Of a stretch of 64,000 nt of DNA, positions 1 through 13,568 are shown piece after piece. Each line of letters begins with the position of its first letter. Positions within the stretch are counted from its first letter, which is position 1. Position numbers and translations under genes: made by a program. Location: positions 134,001 to 198,000 of the forward strand of contig JAJFZO010000256.1 of NCBI GenBank assembly GCA_021397835.1, written 5' to 3'. The notes beneath the pieces are model-generated. The model was not told the origin of the DNA, made no database searches, and worked only from the letters and a program-made list of their open reading frames with translations. This DNA is from Moringa oleifera (taxonomy: Eukaryota > Streptophyta > Magnoliopsida > Brassicales > Moringaceae).

Positions 1-766
1 GCAACAACAGTTTCATATCCGGAGCTGGAGGCCCTTCATTGGCAGCCATGATCTCATTAAGAAACCCCTGACAGAAATGAACGGAGCTACCCTCATTGAG
101 GTTCTTGTCCGTGAAGGCCAACAATTCGCCAACAGAGACAGACTTGACGGAAACATCCATGGAATCCTCCTCGACTCTGGAGAAAACGATGACCATGATC
201 TGAGCGAGAACCGACTTGGCGCAGATCTGGTTGGTGCCATTTAATCCACCGAGATAGACATTGAAGCAAGTCCTGACGAGGTGGAGCAAGCAATCGCCAC
301 GGATGAGAACGGTAGGGCAACGCACAACAGCGAGCAAGACGCGGAGGACGGCGAGCTCGATGGATTCCTCGCCAATGCCACAGACCTTGCAGACGGACTG
401 GAGGAGCTTGTAGAGGAGAGAGTCCGGGCGAGAGGAGTCGATCTCGCCACGGAAAAGCGAGAAGGAGAAGAGCTTGAAAGCACAATCGAGGGCAGGCTCA
501 ACGACCTTGGCGTAGGCGGTATCAAGGGAGAGGAGGAGGGGTTGGAGGACGAACTCTGATTCGGAGGGGGAGAGGCCGAAGAGGAGGGAGGAGGGATAAG
601 AGGAGGGGTTGTCGGAGAGGGACTCGAGCTTGTCAAGGACAGCTTTGCAGGTGGAGACGAGGTGGGAGTGCTTGCGCCACGCTGCGTTCTTAATGATCTT
701 GTCTAAGGAGGGGCCGAGCACGCGGCCCGACCGTGATACGCCGCCTAGAGTTTGAGAGAAAGACAT
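1..766 (-). CDS. BIG-type brefeldin A-inhibited ARF guanine-nucleotide exchange factor, N-terminal part (truncated by window edge)
   Basis: The minus-strand frame is open from the ATG at 766-764 to the window edge, giving about 255 residues with no stop. It starts MSFSQTLGGVSRSGRVLGPS and contains DKIIKNAAWRKHSHLV and KVCGIGEESIELAVLRVLLA, followed by RGDCLLHLVRTCFNVYLGG. This matches the conserved N-terminal dimerisation/cyclophilin-binding (DCB) region of plant BIG1-BIG4 proteins. Members are about 1,700-1,800 residues long, so the HUS and catalytic Sec7 domains lie outside the window. The family catalyses GDP/GTP exchange on ARF GTPases at the trans-Golgi network and early endosome, driving vesicle formation and recycling. 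BIG1 or BIG4 is the best guess by likeness and gene neighbourhood; BIG5 has a different N-terminus. No intron is visible in this part. Confidence 0.9.
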   Translation of the reverse strand, partial: MSFSQTLGGVSRSGRVLGPSLDKIIKNAAWRKHSHLVSTCKAVLDKLESLSDNPSSYPSSLLFGLSPSESEFVLQPLLLSLDTAYAKVVEPALDCAFKLFSFSLFRGEIDSSRPDSLLYKLLQSVCKVCGIGEESIELAVLRVLLAVVRCPTVLIRGDCLLHLVRTCFNVYLGGLNGTNQICAKSVLAQIMVIVFSRVEEDSMDVSVKSVSVGELLAFTDKNLNEGSSVHFCQGFLNEIMAANEGPPAPDMKLLL

Positions 767-1699
767 TGTTGGGTGCACTGGGTCGGTGAATGCTTTACTC
801 ATTGGGGGGCTGCATTCACAGATCTCGGGTGTCGCTGCGCGAATTCTTCACATTCGAAATTCACAGGGATACAGAGGGATTGGTGATGCGGCCTTACGTG
901 AGAGTGAAGGAATAAGAATGGTGAAACGAGCAGCGCAGAGGGGGAGAGTGTGTTTCCCTTTATTATTATTGTTTTTTTTTTCGGGGGAGTTCCAGCCAAG
1001 CGTATTTGAGGAGTGATGACTTTTTCTCGGAGGGGAGAGACGATAGCTAAGGTTCTTTCCCGACAGATGCGAGCGCAATAGTCTGCACATAGTCTGTTGG
1101 TTCAATGTCACATGCCATCATGGTAAAACTTGCCAATCCAACCACTGTGTTGCTTAGGTGCACATCAATAAACTAAGCACCTTCACTTCTATCATTTCTC
1201 TGATCTACTTCCTCCTCTAGCTTGCCCTTCCCCAGAATCTGCCTTTCTCCCACCATATTTACAGAGTAACTTTCAGTTCCTCCTAAGCTGTTCCTCAGAC
1301 CAAAAAAAAAGGAAAAAGGAAAAATTTACTAAATTTTTGACACCCCTGTTGCAACTCAATCCGAGTTTCACCAACAAAAGAGAAACTCGTTACTCCATGA
1401 GAGAGAGAGAAAAGTCCCTTGTGCTCAATAAATGCATTCAACATATGTTTGTCCAGGTACGTAACATGAAGGCATTCAACATATCATAATAATCTCTACG
1501 TCATTCATCTCCAACAAATGGTGCGGACATATCATGTCTCATTCTCATAAATGTATATCAACTCCCCAAATGACAAACATTACAAGCTCAAATTCCATCA
1601 TCTTATGAATACTCACAGAAACACACAAGATTCAAGGAAAATTACTTCAATGAATAAAAACATGAAATATCTAAACAGCTGATCAAAAGTGTTTAACTT
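767..1699. other. Spacer between BIG 5' end and GluRS 3' end
   Basis: No supported gene. It should hold the promoter and 5' leader of the BIG gene and the 3' UTR of the glutamyl-tRNA synthetase, both on the minus strand. The open frames here are short and show no family likeness. Poly-T and poly-A runs occur near 967-980 and 1302-1325. Confidence 0.6.
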
Positions 1700-5927
<4,228 letters not shown>

Positions 5928-7283
5928 ATGGAAGGGAGGGAACTAACTGCGAAGGCAAGGCAAAGTCCTGTGCTTCGTTGTGGTGGCAGCGCGAGCCTAT
6001 TCCGTTTGGATATAAAGCGTTGCAAAGGAGGGGGAGGTAGAGCAATGACAGTGAGCATGAGGGACCGGAGTAAGAACAGGAAGCCGTTGCAGAGGGGAAG
6101 GAACCTGAGCACCGAAGCAATTCAGGCGGTGCAGGCATTGAAGCGAGCTAATTCTCTTCCTTCTTCGTCATCATCTGTGGAGCAAGTGTTCAATTCCAAG
6201 TTCAGGCGCCTGTTGAAGTTCGACATGATAGCCGTTCTCCGGGAACTCCTCCGCCAAAACCACTGCCTTTTAGCGCTCAAGGTTCTCTCTTTCTCTCTCT
6301 TTCTCTTCTTCCTTTCTTTTCGCATTCCCTGTCTTCTTTTCGTTCTGTTTCTCTCTACCCTTTTCTTCTTGTGCTGATTGCAGCTCTGCTTTCTATCATC
6401 TTACTGTCAAGCACATTTCTTTCTCTCGATAATTAATATGCTGATGGAACTTAAGAACCGTGCTTTACACCTCATCTCTTCTGATATCCTACTACTTTTT
6501 CTGCAATTGATTCCCTCAACTGATTTTTTGTTTTTGTTTCTTCTCATTCCTTAATTGCCTTTTCTCTTTAGTAGACTCATATCATTCCTTTTTCTGCAAT
6601 TGATTCCCTCAACTCATATTTGGGTTTTGTTTCTTCTCATTCCTTAATTGCCTTTTCTCTTTAGTAGACTCATATCATTCCTTTTTCTGCAATTGATTCC
6701 CTCAACTCATTTTTTGGTTTTGTTTCTTCTCATTCCTTTATTGCCTTTTCTCTTTAGTAGACTCATATCATTCCTTGAGTACTCACTTGTCTAATGCCCT
6801 CTCTTTTGTTGTCTTTGTTTCCATTAACTCTAACTGATATTTGCATCACTGTATTGATCCTAATTAATTTATCCTCTCTAGGTTTTTGAAGATATTCGAA
6901 ACGAGTACTGGTATAAGCCCCAGGTCTCTTTGTATGCTGATATGATTGCAGTTTTGGCTAGTAATGGGTTGTTTGAACAGGTTGAACTTCTTTGCTTCTA
7001 TTTGAAAGAAGAAAATGGTTTAGAGCCTGAAATTGAGGGCTTCAATGCTTTGTTAGAAACTTTGATAAGTTTTGAACTCACTGAACTGGTGATGCAGTGC
7101 TATAACTTGATGAAAGCTATAGGATGTGAACCTGATAGGTCATCCTTTAGGACACTTATAAATGGTTTAGAATCCATGGGCGAAACAGGTCTTTCAGCTC
7201 TTATAAGGCTGGATGCTCAGAAGTATTATGGTGAATCCTTGGAGTTTCTAAGGCCAGAGGAAGAGGTGGCTGTGAACTTATGA
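5928..7283 (+). CDS. THA8-like small pentatricopeptide-repeat protein, chloroplast
   Basis: Two exons (5928-6281 and 6882-7283) encode 251 residues, joined at CLLALK|VFEDIRNEYWYKPQ. The N-terminus is basic and transit-peptide-like; the conserved part begins MRDRSKNRKPLQRGRNLSTE. Short PPR helical pairs follow, seen in LYADMIAVLASNGLFEQVEL, then EIEGFNALLETLISFELTEL and CEPDRSSFRTLINGLESMGE. This matches the THA8 (THYLAKOID ASSEMBLY 8)/THA8-like family, which has about four PPR motifs. THA8 itself promotes splicing of certain plastid group II introns; the target of this THA8-like copy is not shown by sequence. It starts 330 bp from the divergent GluRS gene. Its intron carries three tandem copies of a 93-bp unit. 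Confidence 0.9.
6495..6775. repeat. Three tandem copies of a 93-bp unit in the THA8-like intron
   Basis: Copies begin at 6495, 6588 and 6681 with ctttttctgcaattgattcc and end near ctcatatcattcc. Copies 2 and 3 differ at only a few positions, and copy 1 differs slightly more. They fill much of the 600-bp intron. This is a local tandem duplication rather than a known transposon. Confidence 0.9.
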
Positions 7284-8190
7284 CTGATTTGGTGGGATAA
7301 GTTCAGTTACTGTCTCAAGTAAGAGCAGGTTATTGTGCAATGGTTGACATCTAGTACATGGTGCTGTTTGGGAGGCATAGATATTGTAATAGAACCTCCA
7401 CATGAACAGTGGAATTGAGATATGTAATCCTGAAGTTGTTTACTGGGTCAAGTTTGCCCTGGTGTTGCTGGACATTTCAGTAGAGCAACCCTAAGTTTTG
7501 TTGCTATAATGATGCCATGTCTCCTTGTTCTGTTTTGGGTAAGTAGGTCTCTCTCTCCCCTCTGGGAAAGAAAAAAGAAAAAAAAAAAAAAAGAAGGATT
7601 GCCAATACCCTGGAAGTTATACTAACCTTCTTAGGATTACTGATAACACTGTGCTTCATAAGCATTCTTGAAGGCTAAGCACTTAAATTAGTGATGACAG
7701 CTCCATGCTGGGTTGTTTACATTATTGGTATCATTCTTCCCTTTGTGTTCTAAGCTATGGTTATGTAGTTTCACTCTGTGCATCACAGACAAATCATAAC
7801 TGCATTCCAGCTGAATTTTGCAACTGTGTTTGATTGACAGTCTTTGCTATAGAAGCAAATATGAAGTAAATTACTTCCAAAGACACTCAAGATCATGAAG
7901 CAAGGGCATCACTGGTGAGAATAAAAGGTAAGCTTGACCTTAACCTGAATAATTAGAAATTCCATCAGCAGTTTTGACTTCCAGTCAGATAGATCACAAA
8001 GTGACAAAATCAGGACTGTGTCCCTAGTTTTTACCCTCTTGATTGTCTCATAGGCCTAGCTGGAACTATAGAGAGACCAGTGAGTAGATCTCAGTGTAAA
8101 CATGCGCCCTTATCTCCTACACCAATGAAGGATTGATGATCACATCTGCTGCCTTCAAATCGAACTTCCGGAGCTTCCTGCTCTAGAATT
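7284..8190. other. Convergent 3' spacer between THA8-like and expansin genes
   Basis: The flanking genes converge, so this should hold both 3' UTRs. A run of A-rich bases lies at 7572-7595. No further gene is seen. Confidence 0.6.
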
Positions 8191-9158
8191 CTAGAATTGC
8201 TTCCCTTCGTATGTCTGGCCAAACTGCCAATCTGCTGGAGCAACATTGTAAGATGTGAGTGTTTTTCCATTGCTGGTGGTTACCTCGAATGAAAGAGGCT
8301 GTCCTGCAAGATTGACGTTGCATTGCCAGTTCTGTCCCCAGTTTCTTGCCATAGGTATCCAACCTGTTCTTGATCCCTTTACTTTCGTGGCAACGACTTC
8401 ACCATCCAATCCCACATTGGTAATCAGGACTTGATAGAAGTGAGAACTTCCACTTACTGTGAATCTCAGCCCTCCTCTTCTCTCACACTTCACCCTACAC
8501 AAAATTCGCATAAGTAATATCTAACTTACTTGTCAAATGTTAGAAAACAGGGAAAACTTTGATCAATTTGCCAAAAATGCAGCTTTTATGTTAGACCTTT
8601 TGAATTGAACTGGCACGATATCAGCTTTTCTCTCTGCAATTTCAGCAAATGCTGCCTCTGACATCTCAAAGTGTTCTTTGGGAAAATTGCACCAGCCACC
8701 ATAATCTGCTGAAAGCCCATAATTTGGAGGACAGAAATCAGTGGCGGTGAGAATGACAGATGGACTGCCCTGCAGGCACCACAAGATGTGGTCAACACAT
8801 CTGACCTTAAAGCAAGCTCCACAAGTACTCCCTCTGTTGAAGAGCATTGCACTTAGTCCGGCACTATACCTCCCATAGCTGGTCTTCTGAAGATCCCCAT
8901 AGCCACAAGCACCTTCTGAAACAGCAAGTAAGCTTTTGAAGTGATTATGACATGAAGCAGGATCCTCTTGTTGAAACTGAAAATTTTGTGCTCACTGAGA
9001 CTAAATGTTAAAGATAAAGTACCGGTAATGATTGACATGGATCCATCTGTTTCTTTGGAGTATGTTGCAGTGGCAGTCTTCCATTCCGCGTCCTCAGCAA
9101 TAACCATGAATATTTGCCATGAAACCAAGTAAAGAACTGTGACTTGCAGGGCATTCAT
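8191..9158 (-). CDS. Alpha-expansin, divergent EXPA20-like type
   Basis: Three exons (9023-9158, 8597-8915, 8191-8494) encode 252 residues. A hydrophobic signal peptide ([20 protein letters not shown]) is followed by a cysteine-rich GH45-like domain with [37 protein letters not shown] and [20 protein letters not shown]. The C-terminal carbohydrate-binding domain has [19 protein letters not shown] and [16 protein letters not shown] and ends TYEGKQF. Expansins loosen cell walls non-enzymatically during growth. Two features are unusual for an alpha-expansin: the region before EGACGYG lacks the usual FYGG...GTMGG stretch, and the HFD motif reads HFEMSEAAF. Both suggest a divergent clade; the BIG-expansin-aminoacylase order recalls Arabidopsis EXPA20 (At4g38210). 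The start is the ATG at 9158; a longer frame upstream has no ATG. Confidence 0.9.
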
Positions 9159-10427
9159 TTGGTAAAACAAGGAATATCAGAAGCTTGATTCTATACTTGA
9201 ATGGGTTTTTCTTTCCCCTCCTTCCCCCTCGCTCTTTTAGTTTCTTTGGTTTCTCTTTATTGGGATTGTTGAACTGAAAATGGAGGTTTGCTTTTCTTTG
9301 GAAAATGACCTTAAAATCCTTGCGGAGGTGAGAGTAGGTTAGGTTCTGCGTTGGCTCCAAGGAGGGACTGAAAATATTGGAGTTTGACAAAAGCCAACCA
9401 TGGAGTCGCTAGTTCACATTGTAGGGTAGACAGGGAGGACAAGTGGGCCGCGTTCTTTTGTTCGATTTTCTTTTGGTTTGCTGTTTCTAGCTGGGAATGG
9501 AGACTGGAAAAGAAACTGCATTTGCTACATGTTGGAGAATGAAGGGCTTAAGGCTTTGTAACAGTGGCAGACAGGAAAAGCGGGGGATTCTGGGATTAAG
9601 AATCCAAAGGAATATTTTAGGGTTTGGAACTTTGAATTTGTTTCTTGCACACGCACAGGCACACAGTGATGTGTTAATGTATGCGGCTCTTCTTTTGAGA
9701 AGGGAAACAAAAAGAGGGGACACTACCCAAGGAAAAGGGGTTTGAATGATGGGGGAGGCCGGAGGCTGAAGGGGCCAAGGGCTTGTAGTCGTTTACCAGT
9801 AAACTAGCATGGCAAGAACGAGATTTAAGCCGTAGAATGCAAGAGCCTTTTTGGGAACTAGCTGGACTGGCTCCACTCATTCAGTCTGCTCCACAATTGG
9901 CATGGAGTCCAGCTCCATTTTGTTAGAGACCAAACAGGTCAAAAATAACCGGGTAAATGATTTGCATTTTCATCCTTGTCGAGCCTGCCCTTACATATAA
10001 GAGCAATGGCCGTCAGGCCTGTTATAAGACTGGTCGTTCCACTCATCATCCGTACAGTTGATCCAATTGCCAGAAACGTTGTTTGTTCTGTGTCCTGCTT
10101 ACAAATTACATGGCCCTTTTTCTCTTATTCAACACCATCTCTGCTGCAAGCAGAATTTGTTTTAGCAGGAACAGGAAGGAGAAGAAAAAAGACTAACCAG
10201 CAAGAAAAACGTCAAGCAGAGAAGGCATAATCTTATATTACTAATCACCGATGTTTCAAAATTGTTACAGAGAAACCAATGGATACATCAGTCAGCTTAC
10301 AAGACTGTGTTACTACCTACAGGAAATTGTTAAGGAAACTATTCTATGAAGCATCTTTGATGATAGACAAAGAAGAGGAGATATTTGTATTATGTTTTCA
10401 TGATTTAGTTCTCAAACATTTTGACAT
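9159..10427. other. Spacer upstream of the expansin gene
   Basis: No supported gene. It should contain the expansin promoter and the 3' flank of the 208-residue gene, both on the minus strand. Short frames near 9497-9745 and 9976-10230 have no family likeness. A 22-bp string at 10226-10247 recurs exactly at 12652-12673. Confidence 0.5.
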
Positions 10428-11656
10428 TCAGACGAGTATAATGTCTTCCAAGGAGACAAGGCAGGGAACGGTCATGTTGTTGCCTCTATCACGAATGACC
10501 ATGGAGTGGTAGCCGATGCAGCTGCCATTGTTACTCTGCTTGTTGAAGTGGTACGCATTGTAGGTTGCTTGATCAAGAGTTCCTTCTCTGTAAACAAAGA
10601 TACTTTCTTCTTCTTCCATGCGGCGCCACTTCCTTCTTTGATCATGGACCCGATGCAGAGGCATTCCCCTGGAAGAAAAAACAAATTCAGAGATTCCAAC
10701 AACCAGTAATTAAGGCCTTAAAGTTAATGTGGTAAGTTGAATACATCAGGGTGCATGAATGCGTCAGCAAAGATGCTGCATTAAAGCCTGCAATCTTATT
10801 TTTATATTACAGCTTTGAATATTAAAGCATCTTAATCCAAAGAACCTAGGGGGAAGTACTAATGCAACTCACCAAGCCCTCCATGGAATTTGAATGCAAT
10901 GAACTAAACTATTGCAAATACAAAAAATATTAAAGCAATTAACTTTCTATTTGAAATGAGATAGTTTAACTGAAGACTCTAAAACTATCCGTTGCAGCAC
11001 ATGAAAATAAACATGTTAAACAACAACATAAACAGTACAAATGTTAAGTCATTTCATCTTTTTTCTTTCTCTCTTTTCACAGTGTGTGTGTAAGTAAGAA
11101 GACTAATTCAATCTCAAATTAGGCTTTTCTATGGGAAGGGAAAAATAAAAAATAAAAAGGTAAAAGAGGAAACAATCAAACAGAAGGAAGACTTTACAAA
11201 ACCTAATTATGTTAAACACAAAGTAAAAGGAAAAGAAATAAGCAGTGAAAAAATAAATAATGGATGGGACCTTATGTGGAAGAGATCAGAGATGTCGCGC
11301 ATGTGGACGTAGAAGTTAACGGCGTCGATGAAGGCACGGTAGGTGTAGATGTGAAGGCCGTCGATTTTCGGGTAGGGCAGCTTTGGCCTTGGGAGAGGAA
11401 TAAATTGCTCAGCAGCCGCCGCAGAGGAGAAACCGAAGCGGCAGGCTCCAGCGGGAGCGCAGAAAACGTACTCCTTCCAGCCGCCGTTGGGAGCAGAAGG
11501 CGGGAGTCCCACGAATCCCATGGTGGACATGATGGGTTCGAGCTCGTCGTGGGACATAATAGGCTTGAAGGTCCTGGTGTACCAGAGGGCCAGCTTTCTC
11601 ATACAGTCTCTCATGCACTCCTCCATTGTTGAGTCTTTGCGTTTATATTTTTCCAT
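10428..11656 (-). CDS. Uncharacterised plant protein, 208 residues
   Basis: Two exons (11271-11656 and 10428-10668) join in frame at FHIR|GMPLHRVHDQ with a clean GT-AG intron, giving 208 residues. The start is ATG 11656 (MEKYKRKDSTMEECMRD); an in-frame ATG at 11626 is an alternative. The protein is soluble-looking, with no signal peptide or membrane segment. Notable parts are KLALWYTRTFKPIMSHDELE, a glycine/proline-rich GFVGLPPSAPNGGWKEYVF, and PKIDGLHIYTYRAFIDAVNF. A polar C-terminal half carries EEEESIFVYREGTLDQ and ends LVSLEDIILV. I do not recognise the family and assign no function. High-complexity coding sequence and a good intron argue that it is real. Confidence 0.75.
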
Positions 11657-11799
11657 TGTATGTTATGCAGAAGTTATATAGTGCTTAAATCGAAGGGAGC
11701 GTCGCTAATTCTGCGGAGAGTTGTTAGGGAAACAGAATCCTTGACAATATAGAATATCAAATGGAGAGAGCAGCGTTAGAAATTTGAATTACAATACCT

Positions 11800-13330
11800 C
11801 AATAAAATTTTTGCCAATTTTACGTTTTTAAATTCCCAAATATATTATTTAAGATTGTAGGGTTTTCCCATATTAACACTATTGTGAATAATGGTTACCA
11901 TATTTGCTTGTGTAAATGTCCTTTTAAACATTATGTTTTGAATTTTCTTAATTAAAATTTTAATTTATAAAATTTATTTAAATAATTATTTATCTATTTA
12001 TTTTATTTAAATTAAATTTTGACGAAATAATTAAAATAAATATTACTGTAAATCTTAAATTTTATTCTCTCAAATCAAATTTTTATTTTCAAAACATATT
12101 CATATAAATTTTAATATTTTAATTTTATCTAAATTAAATTTTATTAAAAATTTTAAATTGAACATGTTTTATATCTTAATTTTATCTAATTGAACTTCAT
12201 TGAAAATCTTAAATATCAAAAACATTCAAATTAAATATATTTTATAATAAATTTTTACTTACAATTTTTCAGGTAAAAAATATTCAAGTTATCAAAAAAA
12301 ATTTAAGAAAATTTTATCAAAATTTTTTAAAAATAACTAATTAATTAGTTTTTTTAAAATTTAAGAAAGAAAATTAAAATAAAGTATTTATTCAAATAAT
12401 TATAAAAATTTAATAGTATTTTTATCATTAAAATACCTAAAAAATTATTTAAATAAATTTTAAATTTTATTTCGATCTTATCTTTCAAATTTAAGTCATT
12501 TTTTTATTAATGATATATTTTTATAAATTTTAATTTTTTTAATAATTTATTTTTTTAAAAAATATTTTTAGTACCCAAATAATTTTTATTTTTTTATAAT
12601 GATATTAAAAATATTTTTTTACGTTTATAAAAAATTTCAAGGTAAAGGTTCCATAATCTTATATTACTAATCAAACCTCTTTTATTTAAAAAATAATAAG
12701 TAAAATATTAATCTATCAAATTTGTTTTAAATTAAACTTTATTAAAAAATTTTAAAAAGAAGAGTATTTAAATTAGAGATTTTATATAATAAATTTTTAC
12801 TTGAAATTTTTCACATATATAAAGAATTATCTAAGTTATTGTCATAAAAATTTCATAATTTTTTAAGTAATTATACTATTTAAAAAAAATTTTAACATTA
12901 AAAATTTTAAAATATTTTTAGTACTCAAAAAGTTATAAAACTTTTTGTATCGAATATTTTTTTATATTTTTAAAAAATTTTAATTCAAATTTTATTGTAT
13001 AAGATTTTCTATTTTGATATTACTAATTTATAAATTTTTAATAAATTTTAATTTAAAATAAATTTATAAATTAAGATTTGATTTATTATTATTTTCAAAT
13101 ATAAGAGTTTGGTTGGTAACACAAGATAAACATGATTTTATGAGATATTTACTCAAACTTTTAATTTAAAATATTTTATAAAATTATTAATTTAAATATT
13201 TTTAATTTTTAAATTTTGTATATAATATTTAATTTGATTAAAATTAATAAAGTAAAGTTTATTTTAAAATATTTTAAAATTAAAAATTTGATTAAATAAA
13301 AAGAATAATACCCAAAGTTTCACATCACAT
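11800..13330. other. Extremely AT-rich gene-free block
   Basis: About 1.5 kb is built almost only of A/T runs such as aaattttaa, with no open frame of note on either strand. Two stretches, around 12240-12330 and 12780-12870, look like diverged copies of one another (both contain aataaatttttactt). The block separates the 208-residue gene from the aminoacylase gene. It could be a decayed mobile element or a matrix-attachment-like region; the sequence does not decide. Confidence 0.7.
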
Positions 13331-13418
13331 TTATACTTAAATTTAATTTGGAGGGGGAAGTAGACTATGGCATAGTTCATTTGGATCTCTTCAGAATTAA
13401 AAAATTCATAAATAAAAG

Positions 13419-13497
13419 TTACCAAATTAAAGGATAGGTGGCATCTGCTTCAGAGGAGTGGAGTGGCTTCCTACAGTCTTTACCAAATTAAAGGATA
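13419..13497. repeat. 18-bp direct repeat pair upstream of the aminoacylase gene
   Basis: The string ttaccaaattaaaggata occurs at 13419-13436 and again at 13480-13497. The pair lies 70-150 bp before the probable start codon. It may be a small duplication footprint or a paired protein-binding site. Confidence 0.7.
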
Positions 13498-13568
13498 CCT
13501 CTTAGAGCTTTCTCTCTCTGGTGAACTCCGCAGTCTTTACTCATCGCTGTAGTCAAAGCGAACCAAAG

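Noticed and set aside
281..559. Plus-strand open frame of 92 codons, rich in Glu/Asp
   Set aside because: It is exactly antisense to the conserved BIG N-terminal exon and mirrors its codon structure.
6495..6775. CRISPR-like array of direct repeats
   Set aside because: Units are contiguous 93-bp duplications without spacers, inside a plant intron.
11264..11632. Plus-strand open frame of 122 codons
   Set aside because: Antisense to exon 1 of the 208-residue gene, whose minus-strand frame has a supporting intron and better coding character.
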